In this document: in pieces, positions 20,401-31,619 of the stretch
How the letters are laid out: the number at the start of each line of letters is the position of its first letter
Numbering within the stretch: position 1 is the stretch's first letter
Source of the DNA: Pegoplata infirma
Lineage: Eukaryota; Arthropoda; Insecta; Diptera; Anthomyiidae
DNA: 64,000 nt
Direction of reading: 5' to 3'
Assembly: GCA_963921195.1 (NCBI GenBank)
Contig: OY992537.1
Span: 131,958,694 to 132,022,693 of the forward strand
Translations under genes and position numbers: made by a program
The notes under the pieces: model-generated
What the model saw: only the letters and a program-made list of their open reading frames with translations
Told to the model about the DNA's origin: nothing
Databases searched by the model: none

Positions 20401-22517
20401 GAAAAAAAATTAAATTAATACTACTCCTGACAATTAGGAAACTGTTTTCATTTTAATTAGAGTGTAAAATCGTAATATAAATATTGAAATTATTTGCGAA
20501 TTGTATTCAAACTTTACTACATTTGATGATTGCAAAATCATTATTATACAAAATTTCATAATATTTACACAAAGAAACACATTTGACCAATTTTTCTAAT
20601 GGCTCATAAATAAAAACATCACTTCACTCTGCCATTGTTCATTAATTTTTATATGAATTTTTGTATTTGTTGAATTGAAAATCACAGTTGGACACCTATG
20701 AACAATGGCAGAAACGGGCACCACCAATATCAACCACAACAACAATAATCGATGTTGGAACAATCATTCCATATGTGTACGAGTATAGACCCTTGAAATG
20801 GTCACATAGTGTGATGGGTGATTAATTTTCGTAACGGTCATTATAAATTTTATTGTTTCTTCATACATAAACAATTGTTTTGATAATTTCAAATGAAAAT
20901 TTTAACAAAATGTTCATACAGATGATTGCTGCAGCTACTCATGGGTGCTTTCAGAACACATGGATGTATCGATGCTGTACTATTTACTACTACATGTGTA
21001 ACTAAATCAGGACTCGTGCTATAATTTAGTTTGAAATGCATGACAACATTTTTTGAAATAATAATGTGGGTTTGGTTTAGGTGGTTTCAATATTATTGAA
21101 TTTTGCTTTATAATGTGATTTCATCAACAATTTATAATAATAATTTTTATTTATTATGTTTTTTTCAAATTGTAAGGATATTAAAAACTAATAATGGAAA
21201 TTTTAAAGTATTTATACGCGTGCATCAAATACATACATACTCGTACACCTATATCGCCAGCCTTCAATTGATATGGGTCATTCTTTTAGTTCATTTTTCA
21301 ATTATTATGGATTTCAATCAATTGTGGTCTGTGGGCAAATAATGATTGTCGTTGTAATAACTATTTGATTGCATCCCGTAGAGTTAATTATAAATGGGAG
21401 ATGAAATGTAAAAAAAAAACTTTAAAAAATTATAGTAGGCATTTTTTTAAGAATTAGCCGCGCCCTTAGTGATAGAAATTACCGTTATTAATATTTTTAA
21501 TGATTTTTTTATATTTGTAATTACTTAAAAAACACTCTGATTTTTAAAGATTTTTTTTTTAGTTAACAGCTGTCGTTTTGCTTTTAAGTTCAAAAAAATG
21601 TTCTTTCAAACGTCAATAAAACCCTTAAAAACTAAGTTAAGGCCAATAAGCTCAGACAGGTCGATCTAACAACATGATATTTTCTTTATCTTGTTAACAA
21701 ATTTTAAAGAATTTGGGTATGTTTACTTTGCGGGCTTTCCTTGTAAGATTACAAGAAATTCCAACGATATAATTTAATTTTAATGGCGGAATCGGATTCA
21801 GAAGGTCACAACCATAGTTGGGCAATGATAGAAATTTTTGTGGAATAATGATTTAATGAAATCGATTTAATTAAGCATTTTATGTGAAAAAATCATCGAC
21901 TCAATGTTTCTGTCCCAACACATATAAATTAGCAGGTCTAGTTTCTCAGATTTTTTTTTTTTGTGGGGCTGTGTAATTAATCTCATTTTAATTTTAAAAG
22001 GAATTTTCGAATTTCAGTTGAAATATTAAAATTTTAGGTGGAATTTTCTAATTTCAACTGCAGTTTACGAATTGAAATTGGGATCTTCGAATTTCAATTA
22101 GAATTTAATAATGAACAATGAAATCTTTGAATTTCAAATAAAAGAATCTTCAAATTTAAATTGATTGATAAATTATATCTGTAAACGGTAAAGATCCAAA
22201 TTAAGAATGTATCTTTCAAGAAAGTGACAGATAAAGTGTTTGATATCCAACAAAGACAGATTGAAAGTACTTGTGTGTTGTAGTAAAATCCCCAATGTGT
22301 TTTGCTCTGTAACGTCTCAAATTGTTTTTTTTTTATAAATTATAGACCAATAAATTTTTTCCTTTTTTTTCAAAGGCGTTTTGAAAAAAGTCGAAAAAAA
22401 AATGTTAATGTTCTTTTGAGCCTGAAATAATGTTTGGATATCAATAGAATTTAATGGGGAATTTTTTTCAAGAGTATACTAACCCTCTATCTTCCGTATT
22501 TATACCCAGTATAAAAA
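20401..22517. other. No recognisable gene (about 2.1 kb)
   Basis: AT-rich, possibly host single-copy sequence. A 14-bp inverted repeat (CTGCCATTGTTCAT, 20629-20642 and 20698-20711) flanks 55 bp, followed by CAA/CAC triplets. 22010-22150 carries GAATTTCAATT motifs. 22218-22256 resembles a scrap of the LINE A zinc-knuckle region (GACAGATAAAGTGTTTGAT). No credible ORF. Confidence 0.4.
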
Positions 22518-22524
22518 GAACATA

Positions 22525-23311
22525 CACTCAAAATAATAACTCTGTTAATTTACAGAAAAACTCTGCTAATTTAACAGAGTACACCATACTTTTCCAGCTA
22601 ACAACATTTCATTGTAATTTTACTAAAAAACTCTGTAAAATGATTTTGACAAAAAAACTGTTAATTTACAGAGTTTATAGTAAAATATTGGCTAATTATG
22701 AAAGCTTTTTGACAGAGAAAACTCTGTAATTTTACTTTAAAACTCTATAAAATGATTTGGACAAAAAAAACTGTTAATTTACAGAGTTTCTAGTAAAATA
22801 TTGGTTAAATAAAACATCATTTAGCAAAGAAAACTATGTAAATTTACATATATTTGTAAAATGCATCTGATGCAAAAAAAAAATACAGAAAAAACTCTGT
22901 AAATTTACAGTTATTTTGTAAAATTTTTATAAGATTTCTGAAAAGAATTTTTTGATAACTTTTTTTGCTACTTTTTCAATTTTTTCTCAAAAAAAAAAAT
23001 ATACAGATAAAATTTTGTTGTTTGGTAACAAAAACAAAAACTACTGAAAACAGAAAACTTTTTTGGTTATAAAAAAAATACAAGGTATTTGGCTTAAATC
23101 TGTATTTTAGCAGAAAACTCTGTTAATTATCTGTAAAATTAGGATTACAAAGTAAAAAGTAATATACAGAGGAAACTTTGTTTTTTTGTCACAACAAAAT
23201 ACAAAGTATTTCCTTTGAATCTGTATTTTGACAGAAAACTCTGTCAAATATCTGTTGAATTGAGATTACAGTCATTTTACAGAGTATTTTACAGAGTTAT
23301 TATTTTGAGTG
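22525..23311. mobile_element. MITE with CACTCAAAA termini, copy 3
   Basis: A 787-bp element with 21-bp perfect inverted ends beginning CACTCAAAATAATAACTCTG, flanked by TA (22523-22524, 23312-23313). The interior repeats AAACTCTGTAAATTTACAG and its complement many times. No ORF. Confidence 0.85.
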
Positions 23312-23313
23312 TA

Positions 23314-24229
23314 CTAAAATATTAATAAAAAGTAGTTCAACTGCTGCTAAAGTAGTTCTAACTTTGCTGAAACTCTAGTGAATTTAACAAGGCGGTGTCG
23401 CTCAAAATAAGTAGTTTTTTTTACCTTTTTTTAAGTACATATAAAGTAGCACTCATACTGTTGTCATAGTTTAAGTTTTTGTATGTAAAGTTTAATTACA
23501 TCTTTAAGATCACTATTTAAGAGCATTTTTGCATGTACTTAAAAAGTGTATTTTTAGAATTCATTAGGAAGTAGATTTAGTAAGCGATTCTGACGATGCC
23601 AATGTTCTAATAACATTACTAAACATCGAAAATGCAACTGCGACGCGACCTTATACACTTAATTACATTAGTTCTGCTGGTCAAAAATCCAGTCTCCGCA
23701 CTTTTCCATCACATCTGGTTTTTGAGAAAATTGTGGTCAAAATTCAAAAAAAATCGCGGTTTTGGGTTAAGCTAAAACTTTCCTCTTTAAGATGCAGAAC
23801 TCATTTGGTCAGTCGCCCTAACTTTTTGGGCACCAATTGTATTTCAATGCTGTCATATCAAAAAAAAAAGTTTTTTGGGGAAAACACTTTATTAAAAGAT
23901 TGGTGTTCCAAAGGTTGAAGTGACTGATGAATTGAGCTATACGTCTTTAAGAGCAATGTTTGAGCTTTACCCTTAAAAAGTATAGAGACCGGATTTTTGA
24001 CCAGGAGAATAATTGTAATCATGTTTATAAGCCTTATACTATAAGGTGGCGTTCCATTCGAATAAGGTTTTTTTTTCATATGATTTGTAGCGGCAAAAAT
24101 CGTTTTTTTGGGAATAAGACATCATTGAGAGATAATTGTTGCCCTAGGGGTTAAGGCGACTGACCAAAAGAGTTCAGAATCCTTAAGAGTAATGTTTAAG
24201 CTTTAGCCTCGACTTAAAAATTGGTCCAA
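23314..24229. other. Non-coding; possible half-arm of a fold-back family
   Basis: 23317-23560 has repeated AGTAGTT motifs, as at 29.9-30.1 kb. 23680-23770 resembles part of the 7.4-8.4 kb arms. 23850-24180 shows two loosely similar blocks containing TGACTGA and TTAAGAG...TTTAAGCTT segments. No ORF of note. Confidence 0.35.
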
Positions 24230-25218
24230 TTGGACCTAAAAAAATTGGTCCAAGTTCTGGACTTTATACTTCATCCGACATAAAATTGTTTCATTTGCTT
24301 GACAAAAAAACAATGGTCGCTAAAAAATTGCGTTATAGAGGTTGGTTCGCTTCTCCAAGGTGAAACTTTTCCCCTCCGTTCCGATTTTAACCTACCTAGG
24401 ACTATAAAAAATATTTGTACCAAATGTCAGGTGGATAGCTGTTTTATTTTGGACTACATCGTGTTACATACAGACAGACGGAGGGATGTTCATAGAACTT
24501 CTCAGAATCGATCACTGATCAATATAATATATCGTCACCAACAATCCAACACATTTTGCTTTTTTAAAGTAGCAGCGTAAAACGTTGTGAAACATTTTTT
24601 TTAATTTTGTTCATAAGTCCGTCATTTTTCATCGGATAGGTCTGAATTTTTGGTTAATGAATTGTATCACAACTAGAACACATTTTAATAATTTTATAGG
24701 GGGACAATGCAACACAATCAATAACTTGATTTTAAAAAAAGTGTTGTCACTTTGTTTTGCATTTTATGGGGAATGACAAAGTGAGTGTACCAGTGACGGT
24801 CCGTGAAGTTGTCACTGGGTGTTCTCTAATTTATAAAAACAGAAAATTTAAGAATATAATTCGTGTTTTTCTGGACCTAACGCATTCCCGAGATAGGTAA
24901 AGATGGGATGTTACTAGTTTTGTATATTTTTAAATGAGATGCAGCCCAAATTCTATTTTATTGTCATTTTGTTGCCTCACCACATCGACAATTAACAAAA
25001 AACATTATTTCGCAAATAAATGCAGTACAAAAATTAATTTTGGATGCATGTCAATTAAAAAAATTAAAACTGAGGCTTTATGTATCACGGGAACGTGTTA
25101 CGTCCAGAAAAACGTATTTTATATACATAATTTTTATATTTTAAGTAAGTAGAGAACACCCAGTGACAACTTCACGGACCGTCACTGGAGTGTACCCCCT
25201 ATACTGTAGTTAAAAGGT
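24230..25218 (-). mobile_element. mini-me-like element M8, split by insertions
   Basis: The left part (24230-24550) has GAGGTTGGTTCGCTTCTCCA, GACAGACGGAGGGATG and AGAATCGATCACTGATCAAT, matching M6 and M9. The right part resumes near 24765 with ATGGGGAATGACAAAGTGAG and ends CCCTATACTGTAGTTAAAAG. About 210 bp of unrelated sequence and a hAT MITE lie between and within. M6, M8 and M9 form a second mini-me subfamily. Confidence 0.65.
24791..25187. mobile_element. hAT MITE with perfect termini and 8-bp duplication
   Basis: Inverted ends CAGTGACGGTCCGTGAAGTT are perfect over at least 38 bp. They are flanked by an exact 8-bp duplication GAGTGTAC (24783-24790, 25188-25195). 397 bp, no ORF. It interrupts mini-me M8. 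The preserved duplication indicates fairly recent movement by a hAT transposase supplied elsewhere. Confidence 0.92.
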
Positions 25219-27433
25219 AAAAAAAACAAAATCAGTTTACACCAAATTTTAGATTAAACAAATTAAAAATAAAAAAATGTTTTAATTCCTGGAATTGTAA
25301 CCTATCAAATATTAACTTTTTGCCTTTCTATTATATATAAAACTATAGTTTAGACTAAAACTCTATTAAATAAATTTAAATAAATATGGGGCAAAACGCG
25401 TCAACGGTCCACACCCAAAAACAAATGTTGTCCGATTCAAGTATAATTTTGGCAAAATATTAGGTTAATGATAGGTAGTATAAATTACAAATATAAAATT
25501 TGTTGTTGAAATATTGGCAGAGTTACAGGGTTGGGAAGTTTTGATGTTTTTGAAAAGAATATATTTTGGTGAATTTTAATTAACACTTTGATGAAACAAA
25601 AATTATAATTTAAAAGACTAAAAAAAACAACATTTAAAAGACTAATTTTAAACTAAAACTAAAAAAAAAAATGGTACTAAAAATAAAAAAAACAACATTT
25701 AAAAGACTAATTTTAAAGTATTTTTGATGGCCTTTAAAATGGCATTTGTGGTTTTTGTGAAAAAAATAAATTTGACCTTAAAATTCAAGGTCAAAATATT
25801 AAATTGTAATTATCTTATAAGGGTCGCACTTTTAAATTTTTTTCACTAAGCCCATTAGAAAGCTTGAATTTTTTTTTAATTTCGGTTTTTTTTAAAAAAA
25901 TGGTATGTATGATACTTTATGAGAAATCAATTTTTTAGGAGTATATAACACTCAAATTTTACTGAAATCGCTTTAATCTGTATATAATAACAACAAAAAT
26001 CAATGCTTAAATAAAGTGTGTGTTGTAAACACACACAACAAACGTTGCACGCATAAAAAATAAAGAAATTAGTACAGTTTGAGGGCTATGTACTTCTTAA
26101 AAAATTGATTTCTCATAAAGTATCATACATACCATTTTTTTTTTAAAACCCGAAATTAAAAAAAATTTCAACCTTTCTAGTGGGCTTAGTGAAAAAAATC
26201 TAAAAGTGCGACCCTTATAAGATAACTAGCTTGCCATCCCGGTACTTCGTTACCGGTGGTATTGAATACAGGATAATAGAAAAGTCAGGATTGCTCTATC
26301 GATTTCAAAAAAATTCCCCTACATAGTCTTTGTTTTGTTTACTTGTGGACGTTTAAGTCTTTCATAAAATAATATTTCAATGAATAATTTAAACAATAAA
26401 CTTTGAATAACTTCGCTGGTACGTTATCATGTTCGTTCCGGTGAATATAGATATTGACAATTTTCGAACCATTATATCGGGTATTTGGATTTTGAGTGAG
26501 TAAATATTTCAGTAAAAAAAGAAATTGGAATAAAAATAAGTTTGAGTGAAAAAACATATAGAGAGAAAAAATATGGAGTAAAAAAAGTTAAATACGAAAA
26601 AATTGGGTAAAAAGTATCATTCCATATTGTTCCCTGCTCCATTCCATTTCGTTCCCCATTCTACTCCATTTTATTTCCAATTCCATCTCCTTTCGTTCCA
26701 TGTAAGTTTCATTTCTCTCCGTATAATATGCGTTAAAGACATAAAAAGTTCTATTGTCTTTATCTTATAGATATTAAAAGTACACCACTGTTACCAGGTA
26801 CCCCTTTTTATCCTAAAATTTTAAATTTCTCTTAGGTGTTTTTTCTGGGGATTTAAATTAAATTCCAAAAACTGTTTTTTTTTTGTGGTAGGTGATCCTA
26901 TATTTAAAATATATAAAGAATAACCAAATTTGCACTTTTTTCCCCCCTTTACGATCGGTCGCGACCCTTAGAAACAGAATTTCCAAAAATAACTTCTTCA
27001 GGCATTCACAATTCAAGCTTCTAAGGTCATTATTATAGGAACAAAAAAAAAATACCAAAAATAGCCTTTCTTACCCCCGTTAGAAACGGAATTTACAAAA
27101 AGTACCTCCTCCGTAATGTTTTTTGCTTCATCGAAAAATCCTTCATTCCATATTTCAATTTTCTAGGATCATTGTTTTAGCAAATATTAAAATTACAAAA
27201 AGGATTTTACATTCCCTATTTTAAGTTTCTAGAGCCATTACGTCAGAAAATATCAAAAGTACCGAAAATACACTTTTTAGCCATTTTACCTCAAACCGTA
27301 TTTTTGCCAGAATGTTTTTACCGAATTCTACTACATTACAAATTTTAAGATTCTAGGACCATTTTTTCAGGAAATATAAAAAGTTTCTATGATTACTATT
27401 TCAGGAAATAAAAAAGTAACAAAGTGAACTTTC

Positions 27434-28568
27434 GGTACTTTTTAAAAGAGGTTCTTTATAAAGGTTCTTTTTATTAAAGGTTCTCTTTATAAAAAGTTCT
27501 TTTTGTAAAAGGTACTTTTTTTAAAAGGTACTTTTTATAATAGATACTTTTTATAAAAGGTACATTTTATAATAGGTACTTTTTATAAAAGGTACTTTTT
27601 ATAAAAGGTACTTTTTATAAAAGGTACTTTTTATAAAAGGTACTTTTTATAAAAGGTACTTTTTATAAGAGGTACTTTTTATAAAAGATACTTTTTTTTA
27701 AAAGGTACTTTTTATAAAAGGTACTTTTTATAAAAGGTACTTTTTATAAAGGGTACTTTTTATAAAAGCTACTTTTTATAAAAGGTACTTTTTATAAAAG
27801 GTGCTTTTTATAAAAGATACTATTTATAAAAGGTACTTTTTATAAAAGGTACTTTTTATAAAAAGTACTTTTTATAAAATGTACTTTTTATAAAAGGTGC
27901 TTTTTATAAAAGGTACTTTTTACAAAAGGTACTTTTTATAAAAGGTACTTTTTATAAAAGGTACTTTTTATAAAAGGTACTTTTTATAAAAGGTACTTTT
28001 TATAAAAGGTACTTTTTATAAAAGGTACTTTTTATAAAAAGTACTTTTTATAAAAGGTACTTTTTATAAAAGGTACTTTTTATAAAAGGTACTTTTTATA
28101 AAAGGTACTTTTTATAAAAGGTACTTTTTATAAAAGGTACTTTTTATAAAAGGTACTTTTTATAAAAGGTACTTTTTATAAAATGTACTTTTTATAAAAG
28201 GTACTTTTTATAAAAGGTACTTTTTATAAAAGGTAATTTTTATAAAAGGTACTTTTTATAAAAGGTACTTTTTATAAAAGGTACTTTTTATAAAAGGTAC
28301 TTTTTATAAAAGGTACTTTTTATAAAAGGTACTTTTTATAAAAGGTACTTTTTATAAAAGGTACTTTTTATAAAAGGTACTTTTTATAAAAGGTACTTTT
28401 TATAAAAGGTACTTTTTATAAAAGGTACTTTTTATAAAAGGTACTTTTTATAAAAGGTACTTTTTATAAAAGGTACTTTTTATAAAAGGTACTTTTTATA
28501 AAAGGTACTTTTTATAAAAGGTAATTTTTGTAAAAGGTACTTCTTATAAAAGGTACTTTTTATAAACG
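27434..28568 (+). repeat. 16-bp minisatellite, about 71 units
   Basis: Tandem GGTACTTTTTATAAAA with few variants, most of them in the first third. The array lies within a ~146-bp unit of the surrounding element at the place where other units read AAAAAGTACTTTTTCCAGAA. Confidence 0.95.
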
Positions 28569-28679
28569 GTATGTTTTTCAGAATGTTTTTTTCGCTGACG
28601 GATTCTACATTCCAAATTTCAAGTTTCAATGCCCATTATTTCAAGAAATAACAAAAGGTTATTTCTAAATTGGGTTTTT

Positions 28680-29445
28680 TCAGCAGAGGATCCTACATTC
28701 CAAATTTCAAGTTTGTATAACCATCATTTCAGTAAATAAAAAAAAGTACCAAAAGTACACTTTTTTACCCATTTTACCCCCGTAGAATCAACATTAGAAA
28801 AAACCCAGCCTTAGTGAATCTTTTTTCCGGGAGGTGAACCTACATTGCAAATTTCAAGTTTCTAGTACCATTATTTAAGGAAATGTAAAAAGTACCAAAT
28901 GTACAGTTTTTTACCCTTTAGAATTATCATTGGCAAAAATCCAGCCTTTGTGGATCTATATTCCGGGAGGTGAACATACAGTCCAAATTTCAAGTCGCTA
29001 TGACCATTATTTTAGCAGATAAAAAAAGTACCTAAAGTACAGTTTTTTACCCTTTTTACCCCCTTAGAATCAACATTGGCAAAAACCGAGCCTTACTGGA
29101 TATATATTCCAGGATGTGAACATACAAACCAAATTTCAAGCCTCTATGACCATTATTTCAGGAGATATAAAAAGTACCAAAAGTACAGTTTTTTACCCTT
29201 TTTACCCCCTTAGAATCAACACTGACAAAAATCCAGCCTTAGTGGATCTATACTCCGGGAGGTGAACATACAGTCCAAATTTCAAGTCTCTACGACCATT
29301 ATTTCAGGAGATATAAAAAGTACCAAAAGTACAGTTTTTTACCCTTTTTACCCCCTTAGAATCAACACTGACAAAAATCCAGCCTTAGTGGATCTATATT
29401 CCGGGAGGTGAACCTACAGTCCAAATTTCAAGTCTCTAGCTTCAG
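28680..29445 (+). repeat. ~146-bp tandem units
   Basis: Successive copies of a unit with AGTACCAAAAGTACAGTTTT, TACCCCCTTAGAATCAAC and AATTTCAAGTCTCTATGACC. Measured spacing is 146 bp between the last full units. More diverged units precede the minisatellite from about 26990. Confidence 0.85.
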
Positions 29446-29470
29446 CGGTTTGGGCTGGGCGATGATGAAT

Positions 29471-29532
29471 CAGTCAATAAGTCAGTCAGTCAGTCAGTCA
29501 GTCAGTCAGTCAGTCAGTCAGTCAGTCAGTCA
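29471..29532 (+). repeat. (GTCA)n microsatellite
   Basis: About 14 tandem GTCA units after GCGATGATGAATC, near the right end of the element. The same motif with fewer units occupies the same position in copy 2. Confidence 0.95.
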
Positions 29533-30220
29533 CATTACTCTTTTATATATATAGATTACAATTTAATATTTTGACCTTGAATTTTAAGGTCAAATTTATT
29601 TTTTTCAAAAAAAACACAAATGCCATTTTAAAGGCCGTCAAAAATACTTTAAAAGTCGTTTTTAGAATTATAATTTTTGTTTCATCAAAATGTTAATTAA
29701 AATTCCCCAAAATATGTTCTTTTCAAAAACATCAAAACTTTCCAACCCTGTAACTCTGCCAATATTTCATCAAAAAATTTTATATTTGTAATTTAGAATA
29801 CCTATCATTAACCTACTATTTTACCAAAATTATACTTAAATTGGACAATATTTGTTTTTTGGTGTGGACCTTTGACGCGTTTTGCCCCATATGTTCTTTT
29901 CATTACGTTTGAAAAATATTAAAAAAAAAAACTCATTCCGACTTTAGTGTTCTAAAGTAAAGGAATCCATATTTTTGTCCTTCTTATTGACATATTTGGA
30001 TGTTATTTTAAACTACTTTTTTGCAACAAAAAATATTCACTAATTGCTACTTTTTATGTAGTTTAAGTCTACTTCGTTTTGAACTACTTCGAATTTTTTT
30101 TTTGCTGGGTAGGTAATTTAAGTACTTTTTTTAATAAATCGCTCAAAAGTATACTAAAACTTACGTTTAAAGCAATGGTTCTCAACCTTTTTTGCGCCAT
30201 GCCCCACTTTTAAGTTAAAA

Positions 30221-30674
30221 CAAGTAAAAAAGTTAAATTCGGCCTTGCCGAATGTAGTGATACCCTCCACAATTTCAAAAAGATTATTGCAAAAAACTTT
30301 ATTTAAAAGGAAATAACTTTTGAAAAAAAAAAAAAATTTGAAAAAAAAATTTCCGCGAAAAAAAATTTGGTAAAAAAAAATCCGCGATTTTTTCTTTTTT
30401 TGTCAAAAAATATGTTCGTACATGTTTAAATACCATTTGGTGTTCTATTATGTTCAAATATGTCAACCAGAAGCCGAATTAAAGCATTTTGTATTTTTAG
30501 GTTATGTTGAATGTACTGAAATTTTTGAGGTGTGCTTACATTTTCGTTCATAACTTTTGAACCGCTGAACCGATATCGCTCAAATGCAAAACCAAACTTC
30601 TCGGGCGAACTTCCAATAAATATGTTAAGTTTCAGTCATCTCTGTGCAATATTTTGTCCGCGACAGCATTTTCC

Positions 30675-30728
<54 letters not shown>

Positions 30729-30885
30729 GGACAGACGGACAGACGGACATCGCTAGAATGTCTTAAAATCGATCGGGCATCATGAATATATATACTTTAT
30801 GGGGTCCCAGATCGATATTTCGATGAGTTACAAACGGAATGACAAACTTATATATACCCTCTATCACTAAGTGGAGGGTATAAAA
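30221..30885 (-). mobile_element. mini-me-like element M5 (most complete copy)
   Basis: Read on the minus strand: TTTATACCCTCCACTTAGTG hairpin, ATATATATTC, the GATCGATTTTAAGACATTCT core, a long GTCTGTCT tract (complement of 30672-30748), a conserved middle with TTTGAACCGCTGAACCGAT on the plus strand, then hairpin TTCGGCAAGGCCGAA and AACTTTTTTACTTG. The ends abut A-rich host sequence with no duplication, as reported for Helentron-type insertion between T and T. Confidence 0.8.
30672..30748 (+). repeat. (GACA)n/(GACG) microsatellite in M5
   Basis: About 19 tetranucleotide units, mostly CAGA with a few CGGA. This is the (GTCY)n tract of mini-me elements, here expanded. Confidence 0.95.
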
Positions 30886-31147
30886 ACTACAATGCCGCCC
30901 CTACAGTCAAGAAGAATTTGTAAACTTTTAAAATTTGTTTTAAAATTCATAATTTACTTGTGGTTAAGCAAACAGTTTGTTAAAATCAGCTTTAGAAAAA
31001 GTTTTTAATAATCAACTAAATAATTTAACTAAAAAATTATTTTTTTAGTTTATTTAACAAAAAAAAAAAAAGTTGCTCGTTGCCCCCCTGAAGCAATCAA
31101 ATTGCCCCCCAGTGCACTGGGGCGAATTCAAAGGTTGGGAACCATTG

Positions 31148-31606
31148 AGTTAAATCAACTAACAATGTTAGTTATTTTAAATGACAAAAAACAACTGACT
31201 TATTTAGTAAAAACTATTACATTTGTAGTCAAAACAACTAACACATGTAGTAAAAACATTTTTTGTTTTTCAAAAATTTTTTTGTTTTTCAAAAAAATTT
31301 TCAGGAAAAAAGTGAAGGCCAACATTTTTTTATTTTTTTTTTTAAATTTATAAAAAAATAATAAAACTAAAATTTATTCTTATTTTTTTGGAAAAAAACT
31401 TTGAAAATTTTTTAGAGATAAACAAAAATAAAATGAACTACTTTAATTAACTGTTACTACATTATAGTACTTTTTTGTTAGTTGTTAAAAAAAAAAAAAC
31501 GATTTACAATAAATAACAGAAATAGTTGTTTGATATTTTTAATACTAACTACTGTTAAATATACAAATAACATGTAGTAACTTACATAATTTTCTGAGTG
31601 AAAATT
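31148..31606. other. Probable MITE remnant around the hAT-like insertion
   Basis: ACTAACTA/TAGTTAGT-type motifs on both strands and a right end TTTTCTGAGTG resembling the CACTCAAAA termini. The matching left end was not found. No ORF. Confidence 0.35.
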
Positions 31607-31619
31607 TTATTGAATATAT

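Larger units (their letters stand above)
26226..29555 (+). mobile_element. Helentron/Helitron-like element carrying minisatellites, copy 1
   Basis: Starts CTAGCTTGCC, with CGGTACTTCGTTACCG able to fold as a hairpin, and ends TTTTATATATATAGA. The opposite arm of the host fold-back element gives the empty site GATAATTACAATTT, so insertion fell between A and T with no duplication, as in Helitron transposition; the canonical CTRR 3' end is absent. The body is made of diverged ~146-bp units (TACCCCCTTAGAATCAAC, TCCGGGAGGTGAACATACAG), a 16-bp minisatellite and a (GTCA)n run. A second copy is at 44793. Non-coding, so it would depend on another element. Confidence 0.75.
25387..29889. mobile_element. 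Fold-back element (TGGGGCAAAACGCGTC termini), host of the minisatellite element
   Basis: The ends TGGGGCAAAACGCGTCAA and its complement are flanked by TA (25385-25386, 29890-29891). Arms extend at least 400 bp: 25387-25820 pairs with 29556-29889, and inner segments 25810-25945 pair with 26090-26225. The centre near 26020 contains GTGTGTTGTAAACACACA. The 3330-bp element at 26226-29555 lies in the right half; without it this element is about 1.17 kb. No ORF. Confidence 0.8.
30173..31147. mobile_element. hAT-like MITE with CAATGGTTCTCAACC termini, split by M5
   Basis: Ends CAATGGTTCTCAACCTTT and AAAGGTTGGGAACCATTG (one mismatch in 18) followed inward by GCCCC-rich sequence, a pattern common to hAT elements. 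About 310 bp once M5 is removed. The flanking 8-mers GTTTAAAG and AGTTAAAT are not a clean duplication. Confidence 0.65.

Noticed and set aside
27434..28568. CRISPR array
   Set aside because: Contiguous 16-bp tandem units without spacers, in a eukaryotic transposon.
30532..30756. ORF with repeated TDRQ residues
   Set aside because: Translation of the CAGA microsatellite in a mini-me element.
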